A stretch of 64,000 nucleotides of DNA from Streptomyces violaceorubidus. Lineage in GTDB: Bacteria; Actinomycetota; Actinomycetes; Streptomycetales; Streptomycetaceae. Below the pieces are notes generated by a model. That model was given only the letters and a program-made list of their open reading frames with translations. It was not told where the DNA came from and did no database searches. Numbering within the stretch: position 1 is the first letter of the stretch; the number at the start of each line of letters is the position of its first letter. Below are positions 1 through 7,711 of this stretch, one piece after another. The position numbers and the translations under genes were made by a program. Location of the stretch: positions 682,001 to 746,000 of the forward strand of contig NZ_JODM01000001.1 in the NCBI RefSeq assembly GCF_000717995.1. The letters are read 5' to 3'.

Positions 1-1
1 C

Positions 2-133
2 GACCTGGTCGTGGCCGACAGCACGGTCACCGCCCGCAAGGCCCTGGGGCTGGCCACCACACCGCCGGACTACGAGGGCGGCGGCGAGGGCGGTGGCGGC
101 GGCGGGGGAGAGGACCCCGGCGTGGAGGTGTGA
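2..133 (+). CDS. C-terminal end of an unidentified protein (5' partial)
   Basis: Only the last 43 codons lie in the window, ending in TGA at 131-133. The visible part has an ordinary segment (DLVVADSTVTARKALGLATT) followed by a Gly/Glu-rich tail of about 20 residues that looks disordered. No domain can be recognised from this fragment, and I do not assign a function. Codon use is typical of the neighbouring genes. It is followed by about 150 bp before the next regulator gene. Confidence 0.6.
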   Translation, partial: DLVVADSTVTARKALGLATTPPDYEGGGEGGGGGGGEDPGVEV

Positions 134-252
134 GGGCGGCTCTTATGGGGAGAAAGTGCCTGCGTAAAGACCTCGGGCCCCACAGGTCATCACATCGAGT
201 GATTCTCTGGCCTTTGCTTGCCTGAGCCAACCCAGGGTTGCCACGCTGTTGC

Positions 253-262
253 TGTCTGTACA
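253..262 (+). promoter_or_regulatory. Candidate GntR/HutC-type operator, possibly autoregulatory
   Basis: TGTCTGTACA lies 19 bp before the GTG start of the regulator at 281. Its core, GTCTGTAC, matches the published HutC-subfamily pattern GT-N-TA-N-AC at five of the six fixed bases. A TTGCCA hexamer (238-243) and TACAAC (259-264) could be promoter elements, but their 15-bp spacing is short. Autoregulation by the adjacent gene is inferred from position only. Confidence 0.4.
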
Positions 263-280
263 ACCTGATGGGAGCGGCCA

Positions 281-1033
281 GTGACATTCGGTGAGCAGCC
301 GGCGTATCTGCGTGTCGCGGGTGATCTCCGCAAGAAGATCGCCGACGGCCTGCTGCCGCCCCACACCCGCCTCCCGTCCCAGGCGCGGATCCGCGAGGAG
401 TACGGCGTCTCGGACACCGTCGCGCTGGAGGCGCGCAAGGTGCTGATGGCCGAGGGGCTGGTCGAGGGCCGCTCCGGCTCCGGCACCTATGTCCGCGAGC
501 GGCCCGTCCCGCGGCGCGTCGCCCGCTCCGGATACCGGCCGGCCGGTGGCGCCACACCCTTCCGCCAGGAGCAGGCCGACACCGACGCGCACGGCACCTG
601 GGAGTCGCGCAGCGAACAGGCCGAGGCGAGCGGGGCCGTCGCCGAGCGGCTGGGGATCAAGCCCGGTGACCGGGTGATGTGCACGCGGTACGTCTTCCGG
701 GAGGCCGGTGAGGCCGTCATGCTCTCCACCTCCTGGGAGCCGCTGGACTTGACCGGCCGCACCCCCGTGATGCTGCCCGAGGAGGGGCCGCTCGGCGGCA
801 TGGGCGTCGTCGAGCGGATGGCCGCCATCGACGTCGTCGTCGACAACGTCACCGAGGAGGTCGGCGCCCGCCCCGGACTCGCCGAGGAGCTGCTCGCCCT
901 CGGCGGCGTGCCGGGGCACGTGGTGCTGGTCGTCCACCGCACCTTCTACGCCTCGGGGCGGGCGGTGGAGACGGCCGACGTGGTCGTCCCGGCCGATCGT
1001 TACCGGGTGGCGTACCACCTGCCGGTCAGGTAG
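281..1033 (+). CDS. GntR-family (HutC/UTRA) transcriptional regulator
   Basis: This 250-residue protein has an N-terminal winged helix-turn-helix (about residues 8-75) of GntR type: AYLRVAGDLRKKIADG, then the LPS...REEYGVSDTVALEARKVLMAEGLVEGRSGSGTYV pattern. From about residue 105 to the end a UTRA-like effector domain follows, which in this family binds small molecules such as sugars, amino acids or their phosphates. Length is normal for the HutC subfamily. The GTG start at 281 is preceded by a modest purine-rich GGGAGCGG. The effector cannot be deduced, because the neighbouring genes are not an obvious catabolic set. A HutC-like half-palindrome sits just upstream. Confidence 0.85.
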   Translation: MTFGEQPAYLRVAGDLRKKIADGLLPPHTRLPSQARIREEYGVSDTVALEARKVLMAEGLVEGRSGSGTYVRERPVPRRVARSGYRPAGGATPFRQEQADTDAHGTWESRSEQAEASGAVAERLGIKPGDRVMCTRYVFREAGEAVMLSTSWEPLDLTGRTPVMLPEEGPLGGMGVVERMAAIDVVVDNVTEEVGARPGLAEELLALGGVPGHVVLVVHRTFYASGRAVETADVVVPADRYRVAYHLPVR

Positions 1034-1466
1034 GCCGTCAAGCGGGTCTCCGTACACGGGAGTTCACGGGCGCCGACACGCCCGGTCGCCGAGTGGGGCG
1101 GCGTGCGACGGTGTGAGATGGCGCACGCCCGTCGTGCGCCTCCGGCGCTCCGCCCCCTCGCCCGCGCATGCGTCCGGGACCTCGGCGCCCTTCGCGACGG
1201 GGCCGCAATCCGGTCGTTCCCCCAGGTCGCCTCGCCAGCCCTGCCAGCCCCGCCAAGCCCGTGACCGGAGGCATCGGTGTGCGGAGACGGCGCGCCATGC
1301 GTCGTGCGCCCCCTGCGTTCTGGCTGGTTGCGTACCTCTTTGTGCAAAGCCGTATTCGCTCCGTGAAGGTTGGGCGTAGGCTCGGGCATATGCGGATTGC
1401 GGTTTCCTTGGCGGGCGGGGCGCGGCGGATGCCATGGGCGGCGGGCACGGGAAGTGGAGGGGCGCG
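1034..1466. other. 433-bp intergenic region, no gene seen
   Basis: No open frame here has both a convincing ribosome binding site and Streptomyces-like codon bias. The second half (about 1320-1400) is somewhat AT-richer, with TTGTGCAAAG and CATATG around 1338 and 1386, so it could carry the promoter of the small SPOR-like gene that follows. I see no tRNA fold or strong terminator hairpin. Confidence 0.5.
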
Positions 1467-1658
1467 ATGAACGACAGCACGGTCACTCTTCCCTGGCTGG
1501 TCTTCCGGCAGGACGACAACGGCAACCGCTACCGCGTGGGCAGGTACGCGACCCGGGCGGAGGCCCAGCAGATCGCGGACACCCTCGACGGTCGCGGACA
1601 CAAGCAGCTCTACTGGGTCGAGAAGCTCGGCACATCCGGGCAGGGCACGCCGGACTGA
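1467..1658 (+). CDS. Small SPOR-domain-like protein
   Basis: A 63-residue protein starts at ATG 1467, with GGAGG at 1456-1460. The middle (LPWLVFRQDDNGNRYRVGRYATRAEAQQIADTLDGRG) resembles the SPOR fold pattern of a strand, then 'RVGxYxTRAEAQxxADxL', then 'YWVE'. SPOR domains generally bind denuded peptidoglycan, but this protein has no signal peptide or membrane segment, so a cytoplasmic role is likely and the function stays open. Short proteins of this type are common in Streptomyces. A longer upstream start at 1434 lacks its own ribosome binding site. Confidence 0.75.
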   Translation: MNDSTVTLPWLVFRQDDNGNRYRVGRYATRAEAQQIADTLDGRGHKQLYWVEKLGTSGQGTPD

Positions 1659-1747
1659 CCGACCGCCGACCGATCCGCGCACCCCGGGCCTGGTCCGCCC
1701 GCGCACCCCGGGCCGGGTCCGGCCGGGCAGGCCGTAGGCTCCGGCGC

Positions 1748-2161
1748 ATGACGGAACGGATCGTGGTGGGCGCCGCCCTGGTCGACGGCGGGCGCCTGCT
1801 CGCCGCGCGCCGCAGCGCACCCGCCGAACTGGCCGGACGGTGGGAGCTGCCCGGCGGCAAGGTCGAGGCGGGCGAGACGCCCGAGGCGGCGCTCGTGCGC
1901 GAACTGCGCGAGGAACTCGGGGTGGCGGCCGAGCCGGGTGAGCGCGTCCCGGGGCAGTGGCCCCTGAGGGCGCCCTTCGTCCTCCAGGTGTGGACCGCCC
2001 GGCTGCGCCCCGGCTCCGCCGCCCCCGAGCCCCTTGAGGACCACGACGCACTGCGCTGGCTGGCCCCCGCCCAAGTCTGGGACGTGCCCTGGCTCGACCA
2101 GGACGTACCGGCCGTCGAGCAGGTGCTCGCCCACCTGGGAATCGAGGCGGGGCCCCGGTGA
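1748..2161 (+). CDS. Nudix hydrolase (MutT-like)
   Basis: The 137-residue protein has a complete Nudix box: G37 x5 E43 x7 R51-E52-L53 x E55-E56 x G58-V59, the metal- and pyrophosphate-binding helix of the family. These enzymes hydrolyse nucleoside diphosphates linked to another moiety. The short single-domain form with 'LVDGGRLLAARR' and 'GRWELPGGKVE' is closest to MutT-type (d)NTP pyrophosphohydrolases that remove oxidised nucleotides. The substrate is not proven. The ATG at 1748 has only a weak upstream purine stretch. Expression with the SPOR-like gene 89 bp upstream is possible. Confidence 0.88.
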   Translation: MTERIVVGAALVDGGRLLAARRSAPAELAGRWELPGGKVEAGETPEAALVRELREELGVAAEPGERVPGQWPLRAPFVLQVWTARLRPGSAAPEPLEDHDALRWLAPAQVWDVPWLDQDVPAVEQVLAHLGIEAGPR

Positions 2162-2188
2162 GCGGTACCGGGCCCGGATAAAGGGTAT

Positions 2189-2650
2189 GTGCCCATTAAC
2201 CCCATGAAAACGGGCAGCGATGGGTCGTCGGCCTGGGAAGTGATCGGCGTGCGTGACGGCGAGGGCGACAGTGCCGAGTGGGTCTTCCCCGCGGCGCCGG
2301 ACGCCGTGCGCGCCGCCCGCTCCCTGGTCCGCCGCACTCTGGGCGAGTGGCGGCTCGACAGCGTCGAGGACATCGCCGCCCTGCTGGTCAGCGAGCTGGT
2401 CACCAACGCCCTGCGGCACGCCACCGGTCCCATCGGCGTCCGCGTGGTGCGCGGCCCCGACGGCGCCTGCGGGGTCCTGCTGGTGGAGGTCTCCGACCCG
2501 CTGCCGGACCCGCCCCGTGAACGCGCCGCCCGCCCCGACGACGAGGACGGCCGCGGTCTGCAGTTGGTGGCGTCCGCCGCGCGGCGCTGGGGCACCCGTC
2601 CCGGCGAGGCGGGCAAGACCGTGTGGTTCGAACTCTCCCTGCCGCGCTAG
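2189..2650 (+). CDS. RsbW-like ATP-binding (anti-sigma type) serine kinase
   Basis: A 153-residue protein consisting almost only of a GHKL ATPase domain. It has the N-box LLVSELVTNALRHA, the acidic DPLPDPP stretch in place of the usual G1 box, and the GRGLQLV G2-like motif, ending in GKTVWFELSLPR. Stand-alone domains like this are abundant in Streptomyces and are thought to phosphorylate STAS anti-anti-sigma factors or bind sigma factors. No STAS or sigma gene is adjacent. The GTG at 2189 has AAGGG close upstream; ATG 2204 in the same frame is an alternative. Its C-terminal half closely resembles the kinase domain of the next gene. Confidence 0.82.
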   Translation: MPINPMKTGSDGSSAWEVIGVRDGEGDSAEWVFPAAPDAVRAARSLVRRTLGEWRLDSVEDIAALLVSELVTNALRHATGPIGVRVVRGPDGACGVLLVEVSDPLPDPPRERAARPDDEDGRGLQLVASAARRWGTRPGEAGKTVWFELSLPR

Positions 2651-2950
2651 CGCGACGGACTCGTGACGCACCGTCGCCGACACCTCGGGCAAGTGTCTGA
2701 AATGTCCCTGCATCGCCCCTCGTTCCGGCCGCCGACCGGTTCAGGCCGGTGGCAGTTGTGGAACTGCGTGATTCGATGCCGTGTCCGCTGGTTAGAAGAC
2801 TGGAAGTGTTGTCACGGTCCGGACCGAGAACCATCGGGACCGTGCTGTGATCGTGAACACCGTGTCGTGCGGCGCCGTAGTGCTGGATACTGCGGGCAGC
2901 CGCCTCCGGTGACCGGTGCCGGACGCGGTGAGCTGGAGGGGACGGTTCGC

Positions 2951-5563
2951 GTGAGCGAGATACCAGCGAGGGCCGAGGAGCCCACGGAGTCCACGGCGTC
3001 CGAGGGCCCGTCGGCAGACGCGCCACTCGGTGACGCGGTGTGGCAGAGCAGCCCGCCCGGCTCCATCTACGACTACATCAAGGTCGCCTCCTTCTCCATC
3101 GGCCCCGACGGACTCGTCGACCAGTGGAGCCTGCGCGCGGAGCAACTGCTCGGCATCCGGGCCGAGGACGCCGTGGGCACCGATCCCATCGAGGCCTTCA
3201 TCGACCCCGATCTGCGCGAGCGCGGCCAGCGCAAGATGACCGAGATCCTCGACGGGCGCGAGTGGACCGGCGTGGTCCCCTTCCGGGCCCCGGACGAGGC
3301 CGAGGGGATCGGCCGGCACGCGGGCGGCCGGAGCGGCCGGCGCGGGCTCGCCGAGGTGTACGTCATGCCGACGCGCACGGAGCACGGGGCGAAGGCCGCC
3401 GTCTGCATCGTCGTCGACGTCCGCGTCCTGCGCAGCATCGAGACCGACCTCGCCGCGTCGCAGGCCATCTTCGGCCAGTCCCCGTTCGGGTTCCTGCTGA
3501 TCGACCCCGAACTGCGGGTGCGCCGCGCCAACCAGCGGTTCGCCTCCATCTTCGGCGGCACCCCCGACGACCACCGCGGCAAGGGCGTCCACGACTACCT
3601 GCCGCGCGCCGAGGCCGACCGGCTCTCCGCGACCCTGCGCCGGGTGCTGGAGACCGGCGAGTCCATCACCGACATGCACGTCACGGGCTTCGTGCCGGGC
3701 TCGCAGGAGCGCCGCCACTGGTCCGTCAACCTCTATCGCGTGCACAGCGGTTCCGGCCGGCCCATCGGCGTCGCCTGGCTCGGCACCGACATCACCGCCC
3801 GCCGCCAGGCCGCCCGCGAGGCCGCCGCCGCCCGGCGCAACCTCGCCCTCCTGAACGACGCCGGTGCCCGCATCGGCAACTCCCTCGACCTGGAGACCAC
3901 CGCCCGCGAACTCCTCGACGTCGTCGTCCCCGGCTTCTGCGACCTGGCCACCGTCGACCTCTACCAGGGCCTGCTGGTCGGCGACCAGACCCCGCCCGGC
4001 CTCGCCGACGGCAGCGCGGAACTGCGCCGTGTCGCCTTCTCCAGCGCCGTCTCGGACGCGCCGTTCCAGGGCGCCGGCGAGCGGGTCAAGCTCGGCGCCG
4101 TCCACCACTTCCCGTTCAACTCGCCCTGCGCGGACGCCCTGCGCACCGCCCGGCCGCGCGTCGTCCCCGCCGAGGAGGGCGGCCTCGTGCAGTCCACGCT
4201 CGCCGTGCCGATGGTCGCCCACGACACGGTCGTCGGACTCGTCCAGTTCGCCCGCGCCAAGGGCAGCGAGCCGTTCGGCGACCGCGACCGGGACCTCGCC
4301 GTGGAACTGGCCGCGCGCGCCGCCGTCTGCATCGACAACGCCCGCCTCTACCGGCGCGAACACGAACGCGCGCTGATACTGCAGCGCTCGCTGCTCCCGC
4401 CCGGCGACCCGGAGGCCTCCGGACTCGACATCGCCTGCCGCTACCTGCCCGGCAACGCGGCCACCGGCCGGGCCAGCGAGGTCGGCGGCGACTGGTTCGA
4501 CGTCATCGAACTCCCAGGGCACCGCACCGCGTTGGTCGTCGGCGACGTCATGGGCCGCGGTCTGCGCGCCGCCGTCGCCATGGGTGAACTGCGCACCGCC
4601 GTGCGCACCCTGGCCCAGCTCGACCTCGAACCGGCCGAGGTGCTCTCCCAGCTGGACGAGATCGCCCGCGGCCTCGGCGCGCCGGGAGGCGTCCAGCAGG
4701 CCACCCGGGCCGCCCGCCGCCCCCGCGAGGCCGACCTGTCCGAGGTCTACCTGGCGACCTGCGTGTACGCCGTCTACGACTCGGTGACCCGGCGCTGCAC
4801 CTTCGCCAACGCGGGCCACCTGCCGCCCGTCCTGGTCGAGCCCGGCGAGAGCGCGCTGATGCTGGACGTGCCGCCGGGCCTGCCGCTCGGCGTCGGCGGG
4901 GAGCCCTTCGAGGAGGTGGAGGTCGAACTGCCCGAGGGCGCCCTGCTCGCCCTCTACACCGACGGACTGGTCGAGAGCCGCGACCATCCCCTCGACGAGG
5001 GACTCCAGGCCTTCGTGGGCGCCCTCACCGACCCCTCCCAGCCCCTGGAGGACGTCTGCGACCAGGTCCTCAACACCCTCGACAGCCACCACGGCGAGGA
5101 CGACATCGCCCTGCTGATGGCCCGCGTCCAGGGCCTGCCCAGCGACTCGGTGGGCGACTGGACCCTGCCGCGCGAGCCGCGCAGCGTCGGCCGGGCCCGC
5201 GAGTACGCCCGCGCCCAGCTGCTCGCCTGGGACATGGAGCCGCTGGTCGACACCACGGAACTGCTCGTCAGCGAGCTGGTCACCAACGCGCTCCGCTACG
5301 GCGAGGGCGAGATCAGGCTCCGGCTCATGCTCGACCGCACCCTGGTCTGCGAGGTCTGGGACTCCGGCCTGGTCCAGCCGCGCCGGCGCCGCGCCCGCGA
5401 CACCGACGAGGGCGGCCGCGGTCTGCAACTGGTCGGACTGCTCAGCGCGGCCTGGGGTTCACGGCGTACACCGCGCGGCAAGACGGTCTGGTTCGAACTG
5501 CCCCTGCCGGGCGCCGACACCCAGCTCACCGACCCCGCGGAGGCCCTGCTGAGCCTGTTCTGA
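2951..5563 (+). CDS. PAS-PAS-GAF-PP2C(SpoIIE)-HATPase multidomain regulator
   Basis: The 870-residue protein has two PAS folds (about 38-155 and 165-285), a GAF domain (about 295-465), a SpoIIE/RsbU-type PP2C phosphatase domain (about 490-715) and a C-terminal RsbW-like kinase domain (about 735-860). The phosphatase has GGDWFD, VVGDVMGRG, ANAGHLPP, YTDGLVESR and EDDIALL; the kinase has LLVSELVTNALRYGEG and GGRGLQLV. Families with this order sense a signal through PAS/GAF and control the phosphorylation of STAS proteins, so phosphatase and kinase are opposing activities in one chain. The GTG start at 2951 has GGAGGG at 2935-2940; an open frame extends further upstream without a ribosome binding site. 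There is no transmembrane segment. Confidence 0.92.
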   Translation: MSEIPARAEEPTESTASEGPSADAPLGDAVWQSSPPGSIYDYIKVASFSIGPDGLVDQWSLRAEQLLGIRAEDAVGTDPIEAFIDPDLRERGQRKMTEILDGREWTGVVPFRAPDEAEGIGRHAGGRSGRRGLAEVYVMPTRTEHGAKAAVCIVVDVRVLRSIETDLAASQAIFGQSPFGFLLIDPELRVRRANQRFASIFGGTPDDHRGKGVHDYLPRAEADRLSATLRRVLETGESITDMHVTGFVPGSQERRHWSVNLYRVHSGSGRPIGVAWLGTDITARRQAAREAAAARRNLALLNDAGARIGNSLDLETTARELLDVVVPGFCDLATVDLYQGLLVGDQTPPGLADGSAELRRVAFSSAVSDAPFQGAGERVKLGAVHHFPFNSPCADALRTARPRVVPAEEGGLVQSTLAVPMVAHDTVVGLVQFARAKGSEPFGDRDRDLAVELAARAAVCIDNARLYRREHERALILQRSLLPPGDPEASGLDIACRYLPGNAATGRASEVGGDWFDVIELPGHRTALVVGDVMGRGLRAAVAMGELRTAVRTLAQLDLEPAEVLSQLDEIARGLGAPGGVQQATRAARRPREADLSEVYLATCVYAVYDSVTRRCTFANAGHLPPVLVEPGESALMLDVPPGLPLGVGGEPFEEVEVELPEGALLALYTDGLVESRDHPLDEGLQAFVGALTDPSQPLEDVCDQVLNTLDSHHGEDDIALLMARVQGLPSDSVGDWTLPREPRSVGRAREYARAQLLAWDMEPLVDTTELLVSELVTNALRYGEGEIRLRLMLDRTLVCEVWDSGLVQPRRRRARDTDEGGRGLQLVGLLSAAWGSRRTPRGKTVWFELPLPGADTQLTDPAEALLSLF

Positions 5564-5681
5564 CCCGGCCGGGCGTCGTACGCGTCCGGGCCCGCCGGGT
5601 GCGGCGCACATGCCCGTACCCGGCCAGCAGCAGGGCCGCCCCGGCCGTGACCAGGGGCGGCAGCAGATCGGCGGAGATCAT
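5526..5681 (-). CDS. Possible 51-residue small membrane protein
   Basis: This minus-strand frame overlaps the 3' end of the PAS/PP2C gene by 38 bp. It starts with ATG (5681-5679) preceded by a GGGGTG stretch. The peptide has one hydrophobic segment (LLPPLVTAGAALLLAGYG) followed by an Arg-rich tail. It could be a genuine small membrane protein or a chance frame in GC-rich DNA. The support is weak: no homologue is recognised and no promoter is evident. Confidence 0.3.
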   Translation of the reverse strand: MISADLLPPLVTAGAALLLAGYGHVRRTRRARTRTTPGRVRTGSAGPPRGR

Positions 5682-5804
5682 CGTCACGCACCCCTGACCG
5701 CAACCGGAACGCCGGTTCGAGTCGTCCCCGCTGGCACCACGCTGGGAGCGTATGCGCGGAATCCGGCCACCGCGACCGGGGCCGGACCGCAGGGAGGGGA
5801 CACC

Positions 5805-6932
5805 GTGGAGGACACGGAGCCGAGGAGCACCGCACCGAAAGCCGCCGACGGCGAGGCCGGGCCACCGGCGCCGCCCGCACCCGACGACGAGAGCCGCACG
5901 GATGGTGCGGAGGGGAACACGAAGAAGGGGCGGCTCCGCCGCACCCGCCGCATCACCCTCGCCGTCCTCCTGGTCCTGCTCCTCCCCCTCCTCACCGCCG
6001 AGACCGCCCTGCGCGTCAACTACACGGGCGACCCGGCGGACGGCACCCACACCCGCGACCGCGACGCGATCTGGCTCGGCCACGCCTGGGTCGACGGCCG
6101 GAAGGACGACGCGGACCTCGCCGCCTTCGCCCGTCGCGTCAAGGCGACCGGCATCCGCGACCTGTACGTCCACACCGGCCCGATGGAACACGACGGCACG
6201 CTGCCCGAGTCCCTCCACCCCAAGGCCCGTTGGCTGATCGACGCGGTGCACCGGGAGCTGCCCGGCGTCCGCGTCCAGGCCTTCCTCGGCGACGTCCTCG
6301 CCACCGAGAGCCCCGACGGCATGCGCCTGGAGAAGGCCGCCACCCGCGCCGCGGTCGTCGACTCGGCCCGCCAGGTCCTGGACGTGGGCTACGACGGCGT
6401 CCACCTCGACCTGGAGCCGCTGCACTCGGGCGACCGGAACTACCTCTCCCTCCTCGACAACGTCCGCGCCGTCACCCGCGCCCGGGACGCGCAGCTCTCC
6501 GTCGCCGCCCACCAGATCGACCCGCTGCCCGGCTTCCACTCCTTCTGGGGCACGGTCGCCGGACACCCCAAGTGGTGGTCGCAGGCGTTCTTCGGCCAGG
6601 TCGCCCGCCGCGTCGACCAGATCGCCGTCATGTCGTACGACACCATGCAGCCGCTGGAGAGCCTGTACGGCGGCTATGTCGCCCAGCAGACCGCACTGGC
6701 GCTGGAGGCCACCCCGCCCACGACCCACCTCCTGATGGGCCTGCCCTTCTACCACGAGAACCGCTTCGGCCACTGGAACCACGCGGAGACCGTCGCCGCC
6801 GCCGTCCGCGGTGTCCGCCTCGGCCTGTCCCGCACGGACGCCGACCGCGAGAGGTTCGGCGTCGCCGCGTACATCGACTTCGCGGCGACGGAGGAGGACT
6901 GGGCGTCGTACCGCGACGGCTGGGTCCGCTAG
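5805..6932 (+). CDS. Membrane-anchored GH18-like putative glycoside hydrolase
   Basis: The 375-residue protein has a charged, Pro-rich cytoplasmic N-terminus (1-49), one membrane segment after RRTRR (about 50-66) and an extracytoplasmic TIM-barrel-like domain. D197-G-V-H-L-D202-L-E204 matches the GH18 catalytic signature DGxDxDxE, with His in place of the first inner Asp. Later 'IAVMSYDTM' fits the GH18 MxYD strand. The acid/base Glu is therefore kept and activity on cell-wall or chitin-like glycans is plausible but unproven. The GTG at 5805 has AGGGAGGGGA just upstream. The gene ends in a 4-bp overlap with the stop of convergent sdhB. Confidence 0.75.
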   Translation: MEDTEPRSTAPKAADGEAGPPAPPAPDDESRTDGAEGNTKKGRLRRTRRITLAVLLVLLLPLLTAETALRVNYTGDPADGTHTRDRDAIWLGHAWVDGRKDDADLAAFARRVKATGIRDLYVHTGPMEHDGTLPESLHPKARWLIDAVHRELPGVRVQAFLGDVLATESPDGMRLEKAATRAAVVDSARQVLDVGYDGVHLDLEPLHSGDRNYLSLLDNVRAVTRARDAQLSVAAHQIDPLPGFHSFWGTVAGHPKWWSQAFFGQVARRVDQIAVMSYDTMQPLESLYGGYVAQQTALALEATPPTTHLLMGLPFYHENRFGHWNHAETVAAAVRGVRLGLSRTDADRERFGVAAYIDFAATEEDWASYRDGWVR

Positions 6933-7711
6933 GACCCGTCCCGGGAGCGGCGGCGCCCGATCTTCGACCCCAGCCAGACCAGCGGGTCGTACTTGCGGTC
7001 CACGGCGCGTTCCTTGAGGGGGATCAGCGCGTTGTCCGTGATCCGGATGCCCTCGGGGCACACCTCCGTGCAGCACTTGGTGATGTTGCAGTAGCCCAGG
7101 CCGTGCTCGTCCTGTGCGGTGCGTGACCGGTCCAGGCCGCTGTCACCGGCCGCGTCCAGCGGGTGCATGTCCAGTTCGGCGACGCGCATGAGGAAGCGCG
7201 GGCCCGCGAAGGCGGGCTTGTTCTCCTCGTGGTCCCGCACGACATGGCAGGTGTCCTGGCACAGGAAGCACTCGATGCACTTGCGGAACTCCTGCGAGCG
7301 GTCCACGTCCTCCTGCATCATCCGGTACTCGCCGGGTCCGAGGTCGGCGGGCGGGACGAAGGCCGGGACCTCGCGGGCCTTGGTGTAGTTGAACCCGACG
7401 TCCGTCACCAGGTCACGGATCACCGGGAAGGCGCGCAGCGGCGTGACCGTGATCGTCTCCTCACGGGCGAACACGGACATGCGGGTCATGCACAGCAGCC
7501 TCGGCCGCCCGTTGATCTCGGCCGAGCACGAACCGCACTTGCCCGCCTTGCAGTTCCAGCGCACCGCGAGATCGGGGGCCTGGGTGGCCTGGAGGCGGTG
7601 GATGATGTCGAGGACCACCTCGCCCTCGTTCACCTCGACGGTGAAGTCCGCCAGGTTGCCGCCCTCCGCGTCACCGCGCCACACCTTGAAGCGGGCCTCG
7701 TAGCCGCTCAT
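6929..7711 (-). CDS. sdhB: Succinate dehydrogenase/fumarate reductase iron-sulfur subunit
   Basis: The 260-residue electron-transfer subunit passes electrons from the flavin of SdhA to the membrane quinone. An N-terminal plant-type [2Fe-2S] domain carries C54, C59, C62 and C74. The C-terminal domain carries C145-x2-C148-x2-C151-x3-C155 and C208...C213/C214...C218-P, for the [4Fe-4S] and [3Fe-4S] clusters. The ATG overlaps the TGA of sdhA (ATGA, 7708-7711), so the two are translationally coupled. The gene order anchor-SdhA-SdhB resembles mycobacterial Sdh1 (Rv0249c-Rv0247c) rather than the sdhCDAB operon. It converges on the GH18-like gene with 4 bp shared. Confidence 0.95.
   Translation of the reverse strand: MSGYEARFKVWRGDAEGGNLADFTVEVNEGEVVLDIIHRLQATQAPDLAVRWNCKAGKCGSCSAEINGRPRLLCMTRMSVFAREETITVTPLRAFPVIRDLVTDVGFNYTKAREVPAFVPPADLGPGEYRMMQEDVDRSQEFRKCIECFLCQDTCHVVRDHEENKPAFAGPRFLMRVAELDMHPLDAAGDSGLDRSRTAQDEHGLGYCNITKCCTEVCPEGIRITDNALIPLKERAVDRKYDPLVWLGSKIGRRRSRDGS

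Noticed and set aside
2792..5428. Minus-strand open frame antisense to the PAS/PP2C gene (878 codons)
   Set aside because: The plus-strand protein has complete PAS, GAF, PP2C and kinase motifs; the antisense reading has none.
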